From the NCBI GenBank assembly GCA_949825045.1, contig OX463808.1, positions 28,333,674 through 28,397,673 on the forward strand: DNA of 64,000 bases, written 5' to 3'. This document shows, one piece after another, positions 31,437-44,200 of the stretch (the stretch's first letter is position 1; every line of letters begins with the position of its first letter). The translations under genes and the position numbers were made by a program. This DNA comes from Argyresthia goedartella. Lineage: Eukaryota > Arthropoda > Insecta > Lepidoptera > Argyresthiidae. Below the pieces are notes generated by a model. It made no database searches. It saw only the letters and a program-made list of their open reading frames with translations, and was not told where the DNA came from.

Positions 31437-34053
31437 GTCAAATCCAAATCAAAGCACTTTGACAGTTTTAACGTCAATCCTGCTCCCGCTATTTTGTCTA
31501 AAACCTGTTTTAATTTATTTAAGCCATCCGTAAATTCAACGGATGGCAAAAGCACATCATCCATGTAAACTACAACCGAATTGAATCGAAGAGAATCCAA
31601 AACCTTATTTATAGTGCGTTGAAAGACTGCAGGTGCATTTGTTAGTCCGAAAGGCATCCTGTAGAATTCGAATTGGCCATCTGGCGTAACGAATGACGTT
31701 TTTTCTTTTGCATCTTCCTGTAATTCAATTTGGTAATAGCCAGAAGCAAGATCTAACGTTGTGTACAGCTTGAATCCTGTCAATCTATCCATTTGATCTT
31801 CAATCCTTGGCAATGGATAATGTTGCTTTACCGTTTTCCTATTTAAAGCTCTGTAATCTATACATAAGCGTTGCTCCCCAGATTTTTTTCTCACAAGAAT
31901 TATCGGGCTAGCGAAGGGGGAGGACGACTCTCTAACAATACCGTATTCTAATAGCTCACCTATCATCTTTCGTACTTCCTCTCTCTCGGTGTGTGACAAC
32001 CGATAAGGTCTGTAAACGACTGGCTGCGGATCTGTTAGTTCTATCTTCATTTGCTCCACGTTAGTACGTCCTAACTCCTGTAGATTTTTAGCAAAGCAAG
32101 TTCTATATTGATTCACGACTTCAAGCAATTGTTGTTTTTGTTCCTCACGGATGTTTTCTCCTACGTTCAGGTCCGATAAAGTAATGTTTTCCCAATTATC
32201 TACTCTATTTATTTTATTTACGGTATTCTGTCGAATAGTTTGATTTACTTTGATTTTTCTAGCTCTTGCTATTAACTCCCCTTTATGGAAACCTACATCT
32301 TTATCTGACAGGTTATTTACTAACACCAATCCCTTGCCCTTCTCCAAACTAAATACACCTTCTTCTACACTGTAATCAGTTGGTCGTGACCTAATGCCTC
32401 CGTTCACTAGAACTGGTCCAGTGTATTCGTCTGTCGTCATGAAACCATCTACATAAGTACACCCAGGTCCTATGGTGGTCTCATCCGAAACGTGTAGCTT
32501 GATATTGACATCATCATTAAGTTGTTCAGTTATTATCAATTCGTTATCAATCTTGCTTAAGTTAACGTATGGTAGCTCTGTAAACGTTTGCCCGACCAAT
32601 ACAGGATATTGCAAATATATATCTGGTACCACGTGTACCAGTGTTTCTGCTTTGACTCCTTGAATTTCTAATTTGACAAGTACTGACCCTAACGATTTCA
32701 CTACTGCACCCCCAAACCCAGCTAGCGTAGTGCAATAGTTTCTATTCCAGTCTCCCAGTATCTGTGTCGCGTCGGACTCACGGATCAGCGTGCATTCGCT
32801 GCCCAAATCTACGAACCCTCGTTTAACCTGACCATTAACCCATACTTCTTGCACATATTTATTGTCAGTTATATCTTGCGTATGATTTTTTATTTTCAAA
32901 ACACTTTTTGGGTCAGTTTTGGGTCTCCGGTAGCACTCCATAACATCGTGTCCTACTATTGAGCAATGTGAGCACCTTTTGATGGGTTTCAAACATTTGG
33001 CAATAACATGACCTTCTTTACAATTAAAACATTTAAGAGGTCCTTTATTCTGATTGCTAACCATTGAACTAGTAGGGCGGTCACGCGCCGCGGTAAACCT
33101 TCTTATTGGTACTTTACTCATTTCTTGCTTATTACTTCTTATGTTCCGTAGATAAGCTAACAGCTTATCCGGCTCCCCGAACTGCGCAGCTTCAGCCCCT
33201 AACCGAACCGCCCTGTCTTCTATTCCAAAAATTATACATTCTACTGCCCTTTTGCCCTTTATATCGCATCTATTTAGCAATGCGGTTTTTTCGTAGAAGT
33301 AATCCTCGAGAGACTCCCCAAACCTTGCCCTTTTCCCTAGCATGTCCGTTAACGTCTGTCCGTAATTCTCGTCTGATGGAAAGGCAGATTAAAGTTTTCG
33401 TTGCCACTCGCGCCATGTGAAGTTCACCGTTGTCAACCCTTCGTACCACCGCTCGCATTCCCTATTAATTTTGGTATGGCGTAGTGAACTACTTGTTTGT
33501 CTATCCAATTGTACATGGCCGCTATCTCATTAACCTTTGAAATCCAGGTATCAATCGTTTGATTTTTGGAGGATGGATCGAATTCGGGCACCACAGTCGT
33601 ATTCCCAAAATGCTCCCTACTACTCTTACTAAATTTTTCGAAAAATTCAAATATTTGGTCCGAACCATTCGTGCTGTGCGGCGCTCTTTCACTTTATCCC
33701 TTCCTTTCTTACTAGAATACCGACTAATCGAACGGCTATGGCTTCTTCTATACTCTGAACTACGTGATCTACTACGGCTTGCACGTGATATTCGTGGAAT
33801 GCTATGCTTCGCCCTTTGACTGCTTTTAAAAGTAGGAGACTTACTTCTACTTCTTCTGCAGCTGCGGCGCTCTTCATCAGGGCTGCGTGTCCTCAGTCTC
33901 CGCCGTTTCACTCTACCTCCTCGCCTGTCCACACTGCTATCCCTTTCCCGATAAATGTAGGCTTCATCGCCAGAACCGCGTGCTTTCCGAACACGACTCT
34001 TCCTTTGATTAAGTGGCGGTGTCGTACCGCAATCACTATCCTCTTTCGTATCC
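31437..34053 (-). pseudogene. Ty3/gypsy gag-pol, truncated in RT by BEL
   Basis: The start near 34053 (MDTKEDSDCGTTPP) leads into an Arg/Ser-rich gag region (33522-34055). A frame change near 33345-33520 precedes the rest of gag (RARFGESLEDYFYEKTALLN). Two zinc knuckles follow (CFNCKEGHVIAKC, CSHCSIVGHDVMEC), then protease (GFVDLGSECTLIRE) and RT (YGIVRESSSPFASPIILVRK, LCIDYRALNRKTV, LDLASGYYQIEL, MPFGLTNAPAVFQRTIN, VVYMDDVL). The frame leaves gypsy after KLSKCFDLD at about 31437 and enters BEL LTR. RNase H and integrase are not found elsewhere in the window. Confidence 0.93.
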
Positions 34054-35267
34054 ATATACGTTCTGAAAATATTAGGACCGACATTACCATTCTATGGACT
34101 ATTTTTTTTTGGGAATACCGCACTACGATATCCATACAATTCAAATTCAGCACAACGTGCTGTTTAATTATCCTGCAAACCTTATTATTATTGGGGTGTG
34201 CCCCCACCAATTACAAAAATAATAATATCACTATCACGCCAGTACTGCCAGAGAGTAGCCCTAGCCAAATACTGTCATAACAACCAACTTTGAAAATTCA
34301 CCACCATAACACATTTTTAAAATTACTATACCATTGGGGTGTCGTTTGCCCCAACCTCATACAGCAATGATAGCTTCATCATCATGCCAGTACTGCCAGA
34401 GAGTAGCCCTAGCCAAATACTGTCATAATGACCAATTTTGAAAATTCACCACCATAACACATTTCTAAAATTACTATACCATTGGGGTGTCATTTGCCCC
34501 AATCACATATAGCAATGATAGCTTAATCATGATGCCAGAGAGCAGCCCTGGCCAAGTTCTAGCATAACCGATTACTTTTTAACTATGTGGACACTTAACT
34601 ATAAAAGTACAAAAATAAATAAATTAACACTTACGTTTGGGATCGCACACTTCTGATATGTAAACTCCTCTTTCCTGGTAGTACTTCTCTCGACGACAAT
34701 AAAAAGATTTACTCGACTTATGAACAATTTATTTCGCTCCAATCCACTGTCGTGTCGGTACCAGACTGCCCGCTCCACTCACAATCACGAGCTTTTATAG
34801 GTTCCTCTAGAGGAATCAAACATAAATTTTAACAAAGTTGACAACATTAAGTATACTTAAAAATATTGTAATTATTTACATTGAATAACTAAATTAACTC
34901 TGTGTTTTTGACAATGTCTATTATCCATATAATTTTAATTTTGATTGTTACTTCCGCCGCCATTCCGCTGCGCGTGTTCGGGTGGCGGAAGTAACAATTT
35001 ATAATTTTAAAATTAAATCATTAACATAATAAATTTCTCATTATAATATGACGATATATTTTAACAACATCTATCCGATATTGATTTAATTTTGGGTACT
35101 ACTTCCGCCGCCATTTTTCTGCGCGCTTTCGGGTGGCGGAAATAGCAACTGCTTGTGTTACGATTTCATTTTTTTAAAACTCATACAATATAGCTCAAAT
35201 TTAATTATTAATAAAATAACATTTATCAGGATAGTTTTTAAATTCAACACTATGCAATTCCTAACAG
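34054..35267 (-). repeat. Gypsy 5' leader/LTR region with tandem repeats and twin stem-loops
   Basis: About 1.2 kb of non-coding sequence upstream of the gypsy gag. A tandem repeat with unit about 148 bp (gccagagagtagccctagcc at 34247 and 34395, degenerate at 34534) fills 34230-34560. Two stem-loops at 34945-34997 and 35099-35145 share ttccgcc stems and similar 25-base loops. LTR borders cannot be fixed because the other LTR is missing. Confidence 0.6.
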
Positions 35268-36382
35268 GTGGGTTTTATTCGGTTTTGGCTGTAGCAAGAC
35301 GACGCCAGTTGACACTGTCAACCATGCGACTGTTAGTGAGCCCCTGGTTGTAGATATTAGTGATCGCGCGGTATTAGAACAATTAATTCGTGAGCAATAT
35401 AGTATAGATTCGATTGGCATTTCTAAACGCGAAGCGCGCAGCTCCGATGTCGAACGAGCTGTCCAAATTCTTGAGCGCACGGCACGACGCCTACCGGGCG
35501 GTCGTTATGAAGTCGGGCTTCTTTGGAAAACTGACAATCTATTTGTGCCTGACAGTTCTAAGCTTGCCTTGTCTAGGTTTCTTAGTCTAGAAAAAAAGAT
35601 GTGCAGGGACTCTAACTATGCAGAGCGATACCGTCAAAACATACACGACATGATTCGGAAGGGTTATGCCGAATTTTGCACGGAAGTGCATACCGCCAAG
35701 TCGCCTGTTTGGGTTCTGCCACATTTCGGTGTAACCAATCCGAATAAGCCGAATAAATTAAGATTAGTCCATGATACTGCTGCGAAAAGTCAAGGAGTTT
35801 CCCTAAATTCGCTCCTGCTAACCGGTCCTGACCTTTTGCAGCCCCTGCTTGGAATCCTTTTGCGTTTTAGGGAAGGCAAAGTTGCCCTGATGGGAGACAT
35901 ACGCGAGATGTTTCCTCAAGTGAAAATTCGTGTGGAGGATCGTGATGCGCAAAGATTTCTCTGGCGTGACAACCCTACAGAGCCAATTAAGACATACCGC
36001 ATGTCATCAATGATTTTCGGTGCCGCATCTAGTCCTTTCACTGCCATTTACATTAAAAATAAGAATGCAGTGGAGTGGCAAGAGCGCTTTCCAGCCGCGG
36101 CTCGAGCCATCTTAGTCGATCACTATATGGATGACTGTATAGTGAGCCTAGACTCGATCGATGAAGCTGCTAAACTTTCCGCAGAGATTCACCATATCCA
36201 TCGACATGCTGGTTTCGAAATGCGGGCGTGGGCCTCAAACGAACCCTCTGCTCTCTCACTTTTGCCAAAAGAGAGCTTGGTTGAGGTCCCTGTAGCTAGT
36301 CACGATGTAGATGTTGACCTTGGCCGCCTCGCCACGCCCGTGCGCACTCTTGGCCTTATTTGGCAACCCGTCGCCGATACAA
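35268..36382 (+). pseudogene. BEL/Pao RT fragment, plus-strand third copy with intact YMDD
   Basis: It reads from FGCSKTTPVDTVNH through the RT N-terminus (RRLPGGRYEVGLLWKTDNLF, KGYAEFCTEVHTAKSPVWVL) into GDIREMFPQVKI and HYMDDCIVSLDSID, ending IWQPVADT at 36382. It supplies the RT part missing from the copy at 26618-28205. At 36383 the sequence switches to pogo transposase without a gap. Confidence 0.92.
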
Positions 36383-36565
36383 TGGAACTGCGATGAGACT
36401 GCTTTCTTTCTAGCACCAAAAGGAGGATTGGTGTTAGCCGAAAAAGGGCAACATGCGTACGACACATCAAAAAACAGCGATAAAGATAATGTGACGACCT
36501 TATTTACTGTAAATGCTGCTGGTGAATATGCACCTCCTCTAATCTCACTCTCTATCACTCGAGAG
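36383..36565 (+). pseudogene. pogo transposase fragment fused to BEL RT
   Basis: The first 106 bases (WNCDETAFFLAPKGG ... NSDKD) repeat 24252-24356. After the point where the other copy is cut it continues NVTTLFTVNAAGEYAPPL, the expected pogo sequence, and then meets another repeat at about 36545. Confidence 0.88.
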
Positions 36566-36960
36566 TTTTAATGCCTAATTATGTACAGTTACATACACCA
36601 GTTTATCTATACACATATCATAAGCTCTCTTTGATGTATTCAGAAACCGCATGTTCGACCGGCATTGTGGCTTTGCAGTTGTTTAGCTTGTTCTGTAGTA
36701 CCAACTTCACAGACAAACTAGGGGCGGCAGGTAGGCGGGCGTCGGCGTTCGAAATTTGAATGTCATAATATGTAGAAAAATTACACATTATGGTCATAAT
36801 GCGTAATTTTTCAGATAAGAAATGAGTTTTTTCCAAGTAGTTTAACATTATGCTGATCGTAACGTGCGGTTTTTGTACGCAGTAAAGAGGGTTTATGGTA
36901 CGTGTGTAGATAAAAGGTTTAAAGCTATTGCGGCTGTGATAAGACGGATTATTCAATGAC
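36545..36960 (+). repeat. Dispersed repeat B, copy 1
   Basis: cactcgagagttttaatgcc ... accgcatgttcgaccggcat ... acgcagtaaagagggtttat is shared, in the same orientation, with 43945-44305. Ends are unclear. There is no coding capacity. Confidence 0.75.
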
Positions 36961-38817
36961 GAACTTCAGAATAAAATGTGCTTTAGGTTTGAAATGCCAC
37001 CCGTATGGCACATTCTCATATATTTAATTTACCACATTAGCTATTAAGAATCGTGGGCAGTCAAATTACATAACATTTACGTCAATATAAAAATGTTAAG
37101 CTCACAGCATGTTATTTTAAGTAACGTTAAGTGTGGTTAAATGGAAAATAAAGAAAATAAATATTATTATGCCTTTTATTGTAATCGCCGAATGATTCAA
37201 AGGTCCAAACGATCGTCTCCATTTCTGAAAATATGAACGAAAAGGAATATAAATAAATATGGTAACTAAACAAACAATTAAAACACTGTATAATCGTTAT
37301 AAACTTATAATTGCTAAGCTAAAAAGTATTCCATAACCATATTATCTAACTTCGCTTCCCTACTTGTGTTTATCGGCCATACAAAATCGTGAAAGACATA
37401 CAAACATACAAATGTGTGTGATAAATAACAATGACTATATAAAGACCCATTTTATAAAGCTTTTATTTTAATACTAATGTAGATAGCAACTAGTGACATG
37501 GTAGAGCTTTATGGTAACAATGAAATCAACCGAAGGTTGTATAGAGACATACACGTTTTTTTTATTTGCTTAGGTTTTTTTTATTATTTATTTATTTATT
37601 TGCTTGAATAGCGTACCGCAATAATCTGTTACTTGGTAACAGAAAAAAAAAACATATAAAACGATTGTAATTCGAATACCATTATTTTCGCGCTATTGAA
37701 TAAATATTTTATTTTAACAGCAATAATTAAATTGAACAACATCTGTTGTTTTAGAGATCAGGTTGACATTGTCCTTATTTACTGCATTTACTTGTATTGT
37801 TGTGTTTCCCTTGTCTCAAATACATTAAAACAAAATGCCCTAACCGACAGTACACTGACATCGCCAACCCGCCTAAGAAGCTCGTCAACACCCAAACAAG
37901 ACGATTATTTTAACTACATATTTCTATATTTTATTATAAATGCTCGTTTATTTAGGGCTCCTATCTTATTTTCACTTCCATACTCAGCCACACAACATTG
38001 AATTTGCATAAATTACTTTTAATAATTAAAACCAAATAGTGAGGAATGAATATAACCTAACAACTAAGGTATTAACAAAATACTAAGTTAATATCACATT
38101 AGATACAAAATAAATAAGAATTTATTAACGACTACTAAACAATAAATTGTTTAGTTTAGTTTAAAAAAGTTTAAAAACTTATAGGTGTGGCATGTTACAG
38201 GGATAAATACCCCAAATATTTACAAACACGAAATTAAATGCTAGGTTTACTTCTAAAACTTGATGATTCCACAGATTCAAAGTCTCACAATTCATTTTGA
38301 CTCTATCGCGTTAAATAAATAATAAATCTAGCCTTTGGCTGCTTTTATAGTTGTGTCTTGAACAGTAATATCGTAGGACAGTGAGAGAAACAGCTATACA
38401 TCGCGTATAGCTATGTCCCTATACTATTCTACATATGTACAATAACAAAAAAATAAATTGTTACACTTTAAAACCAGCCATTACAGTAACTACTAAGAAT
38501 ATATTTAATCCAACATAACATTCAAATACATAGCGTACGTAACTGGGGAAGAAAACGCTAAACTTATTACAGATGGCGTTGCATTCGTCAGACCCATAAC
38601 AAACAATCTGTCACTTTGAGTTTGTCGGTTATTTCTTGCGATATTTGGTGACATTGTGGTGTTTCTGTTTTTGCGAGTAACGAGGAGGGACGTTAAAGTT
38701 TCATAAAGTGGACTTAGCCAGAAGGTAAATAATCGATGAATTATGTTACAAAACAAGTCAAATAAAGTCCGGTTGTATTTCGTATTTTTCAAGTAAATTA
38801 TAAACGAAGCAACACCT
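36961..38817. other. AT-rich non-coding stretch
   Basis: No supportable gene. The plus-strand frame at 37696-38001 has no domain. Repeats of ttta and poly-T runs are common. Confidence 0.5.
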
Positions 38818-39240
38818 TTTTTTAGGGTTCCGTACCCGAAGGGTTCCAAACGGGACCCTATTACTAAGACTCCGCTGTCCGTCCGTCCGTCCGTCCGTCC
38901 GTCTGTCACCAGGCTGTATCTCAAGAACCTAGCTAGCTAGAGAGTTGAAATTTTCACAGATTATGTATTTATGTTGCCGCTATAACACCAAATACTAAAA
39001 AACAGGATAAAAGAAATATTTAAGGGGGCTCCCATACAACAATTCTTTCAATACCACATACAAACTTATGGATGCACCTGGTTACGTACATGGAGTGTGA
39101 AAGTAACCGCACCAATAACTTTGTAAACAATATTTTGCTGTGTAAAATCCAAACTATTCACTCCACACCATCGCTTCCATTGAACGGTGGTACGGAACCC
39201 TTCGTGCGCGATTTAGACTCGCACTTGACCGGTTTTTTTT
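38818..39240 (+). repeat. Dispersed lepidopteran-type repeat, second copy with (CCGT)n
   Basis: It starts tttttagggttccgtacccg and contains a ccgt tandem run at about 38878-38902, gttgaaattttcacag and a right part ending gtacggaacccttcgtgcgc ... gaccggttttttt. It is inverted relative to 1859-2045. Confidence 0.7.
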
Positions 39241-39313
39241 CTAGTTTTCAACATTGCATTCTGTATTTAAAAACATGTAAACATAACCTATAAATAATAT
39301 ATTTCTTTTACAG

Positions 39314-39443
39314 GCTGGAGTCATTTTACGGGAAGCGTAACATTAAAATTCCTCAGGACTATGAAACTGATGACATAAAAATTTATTTACCGCTGTTGGA
39401 AAGCTACCGTGACCTAAATATTAACACCATGCCTCGAATTTGA
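39314..39443 (+). CDS. Candidate last exon of an unrecognised gene
   Basis: After a good acceptor (ttatatttcttttacag, with variants) an open frame reads LESFYGKRNIKIPQDYETDD, then DIKIYLPLLESYRDLNINTM, ending PRI before TGA at 39441. The residue use looks coding, but I do not recognise the protein and see no matching upstream exon. It overlaps, tail to tail, a THAP-like frame on the minus strand. Confidence 0.3.
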
Positions 39444-39559
39444 AGAGGCCTTAAAATTACGAATCTCAGTCGATTTTCCATAGATTTCCTCAGTAGAACA
39501 TCTTTGGGAAAGTGGCGATTACCATTTTTATTACACCCTATTGCCACACAATGCGTCAT
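39404..39559 (-). pseudogene. THAP-type zinc finger fragment
   Basis: From ATG 39559 the frame reads MTHCVAIGCNKNGNRHFPKD, the start of a THAP domain (C-x4-C and FP), then VLLRKSMENRLRF, and loses the later Cys/His residues of the finger. THAP fingers occur in P-element-like transposases and host regulators. It is incomplete as it stands. Confidence 0.4.
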
Positions 39560-39699
39560 TCTACGATAAACCAATAGAAACGTAAACGTAAACAACTTCT
39601 TGTATAGATTTTGACAGATCTCGTCGATTTTTATGGGTCCGACGTTAGCAGCGCCTCTGGTGGCGAGTTTTCTAGTTTTATTCCCCATTAAGACAACGT

Positions 39700-40809
39700 A
39701 AAGACTTTAAATAGCTTCCAACGAAAAACTTCAGATAAGAAAATGAAATAATAGAGTACAAAGTGGAAATATCACGATCCGTCATCCGATCAATTTCTAC
39801 CTACTTGTATTGTACCTACATAATTACATTAGTTTCATTTTCTTATAAACAATTGCATAGTTATTTAACTGCTCTATAGCGCTTAAAGTGGCACTTACGC
39901 TTACAATCAGTCGATCATCTTATTACTTGTCCAATGTATTGGTGGAATAATATCGATCCGCTACCAAATGTCATGTTTTTTAGAATAAATGGAAAAGTCT
40001 ACCTTGATGATTTAGATTATATTGTCCCCCTTAAAATCGTCGCTCATTCGTATTCATTGTATAGTTAAATCGCAAAAAGCGATGTCCCCATATGAATGGA
40101 AAAGCGTTTTCAGTTAACAAACACACACAGACACTTCAATTTAAATGATCCATGGTGAAACAGTTACCATTTCCTTTCCATGACAAATGATCCATCGTGA
40201 AACAGTTACCACCTCTTTTCCTTCAAAAATTATTATGATGTTGCCTGCTCTTGTTAAAAACATGATACTTGAAAGCTGGTGTGAATGTGGTTATTTCCGA
40301 AAGTTTGCAATGTACTCAAAATAACAAACGATCCCAAAACGACCGCATCCCACAAGAGAGCCCTCACACTAAATCTTTAAGATCATATTATATAATTTGT
40401 TTCTTCAGTAGGTAATCGAATTTACGCTGACGCTGAAGGCCAAGATAAGAATTCACATTTGACATCTGATTCATACTGCTGTGACTAGCTTTAAAATATC
40501 GATTAACATGAATCGTGGACGTCAAACATCTGAATTGAATGCAGACTATTGTTGCATTCAATTATTTTTGATCAATCGATTGACTGTTTTTTTTTGTAAC
40601 ATCACTATAAAGAAAAAGGGTTCACCGATGTAACTTTGTGACGATTTTTAGCTTTTTAAAGCAAATTGTTTTTATAATGTTTAGATTGGATTATTAGTCA
40701 CAGTAAATCGTAAAATTGCATTATTTTGTCGTTATTACAATAAATATGTATTTTAACTGAAAGGCAATTGTGAAGTAACATTGTTAATTTTCAAATAATG
40801 AATAATTGA
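39700..40809. other. Non-coding stretch between TBC1D20 and the THAP fragment
   Basis: AT-rich. A short direct repeat (gatccatsgtgaaacagttacca) occurs at 40147-40169 and 40189-40211. Otherwise I see nothing supportable. Confidence 0.5.
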
Positions 40810-41055
40810 ATGCCCTACTACAAAGTTACGCTGTTGAATTTTGATGAAAATGTGATCTTTTATCTCGGCTCTGGTAAAGTGATGCAAAATATGATCCTTA
40901 ACGACTTATGTGCACGCCGCGCTAATAGAAAAAAATATTTAGAAGAAATCCAAAATCTATATTCATTTACGCACCCACGGAATCAACGATTTAATCAAAC
41001 GAAACTCGGATACCGAATATATCCAAACACTACTTTCGGTTCTGTCTGTTTTTGA
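40810..41055 (+). CDS. Small unrecognised open frame
   Basis: 81 codons from ATG 40810 (MPYYKVTLLNFDENVIFYLG ... LCARRANRKKYLEEIQNLYS) to TGA at 41053-41055. There is no recognisable domain. It is convergent with the 3' end of TBC1D20. It may be a transposon scrap or chance. Confidence 0.2.
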   Translation: MPYYKVTLLNFDENVIFYLGSGKVMQNMILNDLCARRANRKKYLEEIQNLYSFTHPRNQRFNQTKLGYRIYPNTTFGSVCF

Positions 41056-41290
41056 GTCAGTTGCAAACAGCGTTAAATAAAGTTCTTGGATCGCTACTAA
41101 CGCATTTTCTCCACTGCCCCTGACAGAGCTCTAAGGATCGATACATGGAAGCGACAGCACTATTCTCGGAATAACTTTCACAACGCCATATAAAGTATGA
41201 AGTTGTCAAATTCATTCAGCGAATAGTACTTACGCGTTCTAGCCGTCGGGCCTAGGACAAGTGGAAGATGACAAACTGGTACCCGTGCCG

Positions 41291-44200
41291 CTACCTGTTG
41301 AAGAGAAGCTCGGGGCGGTAGTACGCGTAGATGCCCACCAGCACCGTGGCGGTGGCCAGCAGTGTGCGCGCCGACAGAGTGCGGCGCAGCAGCGGCGAGG
41401 CGAGCGCGGCGTACAGCGAGCGGCGCAGGCGTGCACGCAGCGAGGGGTCGCGCGCGGCGCGGATCTCCGCCTGCCGCCGCCGCAGCCGCTCCTCCTCCAG
41501 CTTGCGGAGCTCGGACCTGGAACATTCATGTACAGTTACAGTACGCGCAAGCTTCTCACGCAGGAGAGTAGAAGGTTTCTTCACGAAAACATCTTGAAGA
41601 AACCTTCTGCTCAGAATTAGTGATAGCCCCCATTAGAAAATAAATGAGGAAAAGTTAGATTGTAACCTCAAAATGTTTGGGTTAATGATTTTTCCACGTC
41701 GAAGGAGCCTAGAACAACCGCCATGAATAAAGATTCAGTGACACCGTTTAGAAGCAAAATACATTTTAGTTCCAGGAATATCAGGTCGTTTGGCCAGGGT
41801 AATTTGATAATTTCCATAAATAAAGGACCTGAGAGAGAGAAAGAGAGTGAGAACATTTAGTGACTGCACTGAAAATAAGTTTTACTGATCTCTTTGAATT
41901 AGTGACAGAATAAAAGTGGAAACCTCCAAATATTCGAGTTATTTGATTTCTCCACAAGAAGTAGCCTATACAGGGTGGAATTTTGTGACACCACCTGGAG
42001 GGCAAGTACTCTAAATAATGGAGGTAGCAAATTTCCCTCAAAGGAAACATTCCTTTATTTTTGAAAAGAAACAATCATAAGGGTCAATCATATGGATCTC
42101 ACCTGTCTAACAAACATAGTAAATTACTTTTACTCAAGGATCCATCAGATAGGTACCTTGTTCACAATATCATCTTTACGCGTGTTTTTAATGCAGACTC
42201 TTTTGGATGAGTGTGGCATAAATAAAAAAAAAATTGAAAGTGGAACAGGGAAAATACGACGTCGCGATAGTCTTTTGCTATTCACATTTGATTGATTGTT
42301 GTCAAATTGTTTGTCAGCTGCAGCATTAATAATCGTCAAAATGGCTTATCAAGAACAATTTGATTTAATGCAAGCTTTTTTTTTAAATCGCCAAGATGTC
42401 AATTTAGCTTTACGGTGGTACGGAGAGAGATATCGGAACCGACAAGTACCAACTCGATTCGTATAAGGCGAATGGTACAAAATTTGAAAGAATTTGGTAG
42501 TTACAAAAGTCATCGTCCACAGCTGCTCCAGCGCGAAAATTCCGATTTTGATGTAAGTGTGTTGACATATTTTGAAGCATATCCAAAGGCTTCGAGCAAA
42601 GAAGCTGCCGTAGAAATTGGAACCACCCATACTCAGGTACTTAAATTCTTGAAAAAGTATAAGTGGAAATGTTATCGTGATGGTCGGTTGGTTCAAAAAT
42701 TACATCCTGGAGATCCTGAGAGACGACTATAATTTTGTCAAACCGTGCTAACAGAAGTTGCCCGTAACCCGAATTTTTTGAGTGACATTGTCTGACGAAA
42801 CCAACTTTAGTAATAATGGCATGTACAAACGCCGCAATAACCATTATTGGTCTAGGGTAAATCCTGTTCGTGTTCATGAAACTAACAGTCAAGTAAGATT
42901 TTCTTTCAACGTTTGGTGCGGTATAATGAGAAATATGGTTGTGTTAATCCACATTTATGAAGGGCATCTAAACTCGGTCAAATACCTTGAAATACTGGCC
43001 CTCTTACGAAACGAGTTGAATGTTTTACCCGAGGATGAGCGAAACCGTGTAATATTACAGCAAGATGGTGTTCCAGCCCATAACAGCAGAATCACCGCAG
43101 CCTATCTTAATAACAATTTCAGGACCTGGATCGGTACAAACGGCACAATCCGATGGCCTGCAAGACCACCAGACCTCACCCCTCTGGATATTTTTTTATA
43201 TGGATATGTATAAAAAAAGTTTACCTAAAATCCTATGCAACTGTGAACGACTTGAGGGCTGAGGTTTACAGTACAATTTTTCATATTCACCACAACACGC
43301 TATTAAAGACTACTGAAAAAGAGTTTCTTAGAAGAATAAATTTATGAATTTCAACGAGAGGGAGCCCATTTCGAACAACTAATTAGTTAGCTTTTACATG
43401 TGTTTAGATTAATAATAAAATAAGTTTTAAGATTTCATGTTTTCCTTTCATTTAATTTACTATGTTTGTTAGAGAGATGTGATCCTTATGATTGACGCCA
43501 TAAAAGTACAGGTGATGTTTTTTCAAATTTTAGTCGGTTCGATTCCTAGTTGTGGCAAGCGTATTTTTCAAAATCTTTGAATGCACTTTTGTTTCTTTTC
43601 AAAAATAAAGGAATGTTTCCTTTGAGGGAAATTTGCTACCTCCATTATTTAGAGTACTTGCCCTCCAGGTGGTGTCACAAAATTCCACCCTGTATAGGGC
43701 GACCGTGAGAGTGAGAACGATTAGTGACTATACTGAAACTGAAACAAAGTTTCATTGCTCTCTTTGAATAAGTGACAGCCCCCACAAGAGAATAAATGTG
43801 GAAAAGTTCGATTATAATCTTAGAGATGGATTTCTAAATTGCGGACTTACGTCTTAATGAAACCAAACTAATCATAATAGTAGTTTATGTGACTGCTACA
43901 TAATGGAGGGCATTAATACTCGAGAGTGGGTCTATGTTTCTTAATAATGTCACTCGAGAGTTTTAATGCCTAATTATGTACAGTTACATGCACTAGTTTA
44001 TCTACACACATATCATAACCTCTCTTTGATGTGTTCAGGAACCGCATGTTCGACCGGCATTGTGGCATTGATCATTGCTTTGCAGTTGTTTAGCTTGTTC
44101 GGTAGAAACAAATTCACAGACAAACAAACGAAATTTGAATGTCATAATTTGTAAAAAAAAATATCATTATGGTCATAACGTATCAATATTCACATAAGAA

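Noticed and set aside
33522..34055. Host SR-type splicing factor
   Set aside because: The Arg/Ser-rich frame is directly followed by gypsy gag, zinc knuckles and pol on the same strand, so it is the gag N-terminus.
25008..36382. Endogenous retrovirus with an envelope gene
   Set aside because: No env-like frame with a signal peptide and membrane anchor was found in either the BEL or the gypsy piece.
41239..41620. Several long GC-rich frames on both strands
   Set aside because: They are shadows of the GC-rich last TBC1D20 exon; only the frame ending at 41291 joins the upstream exons and encodes the membrane anchor.
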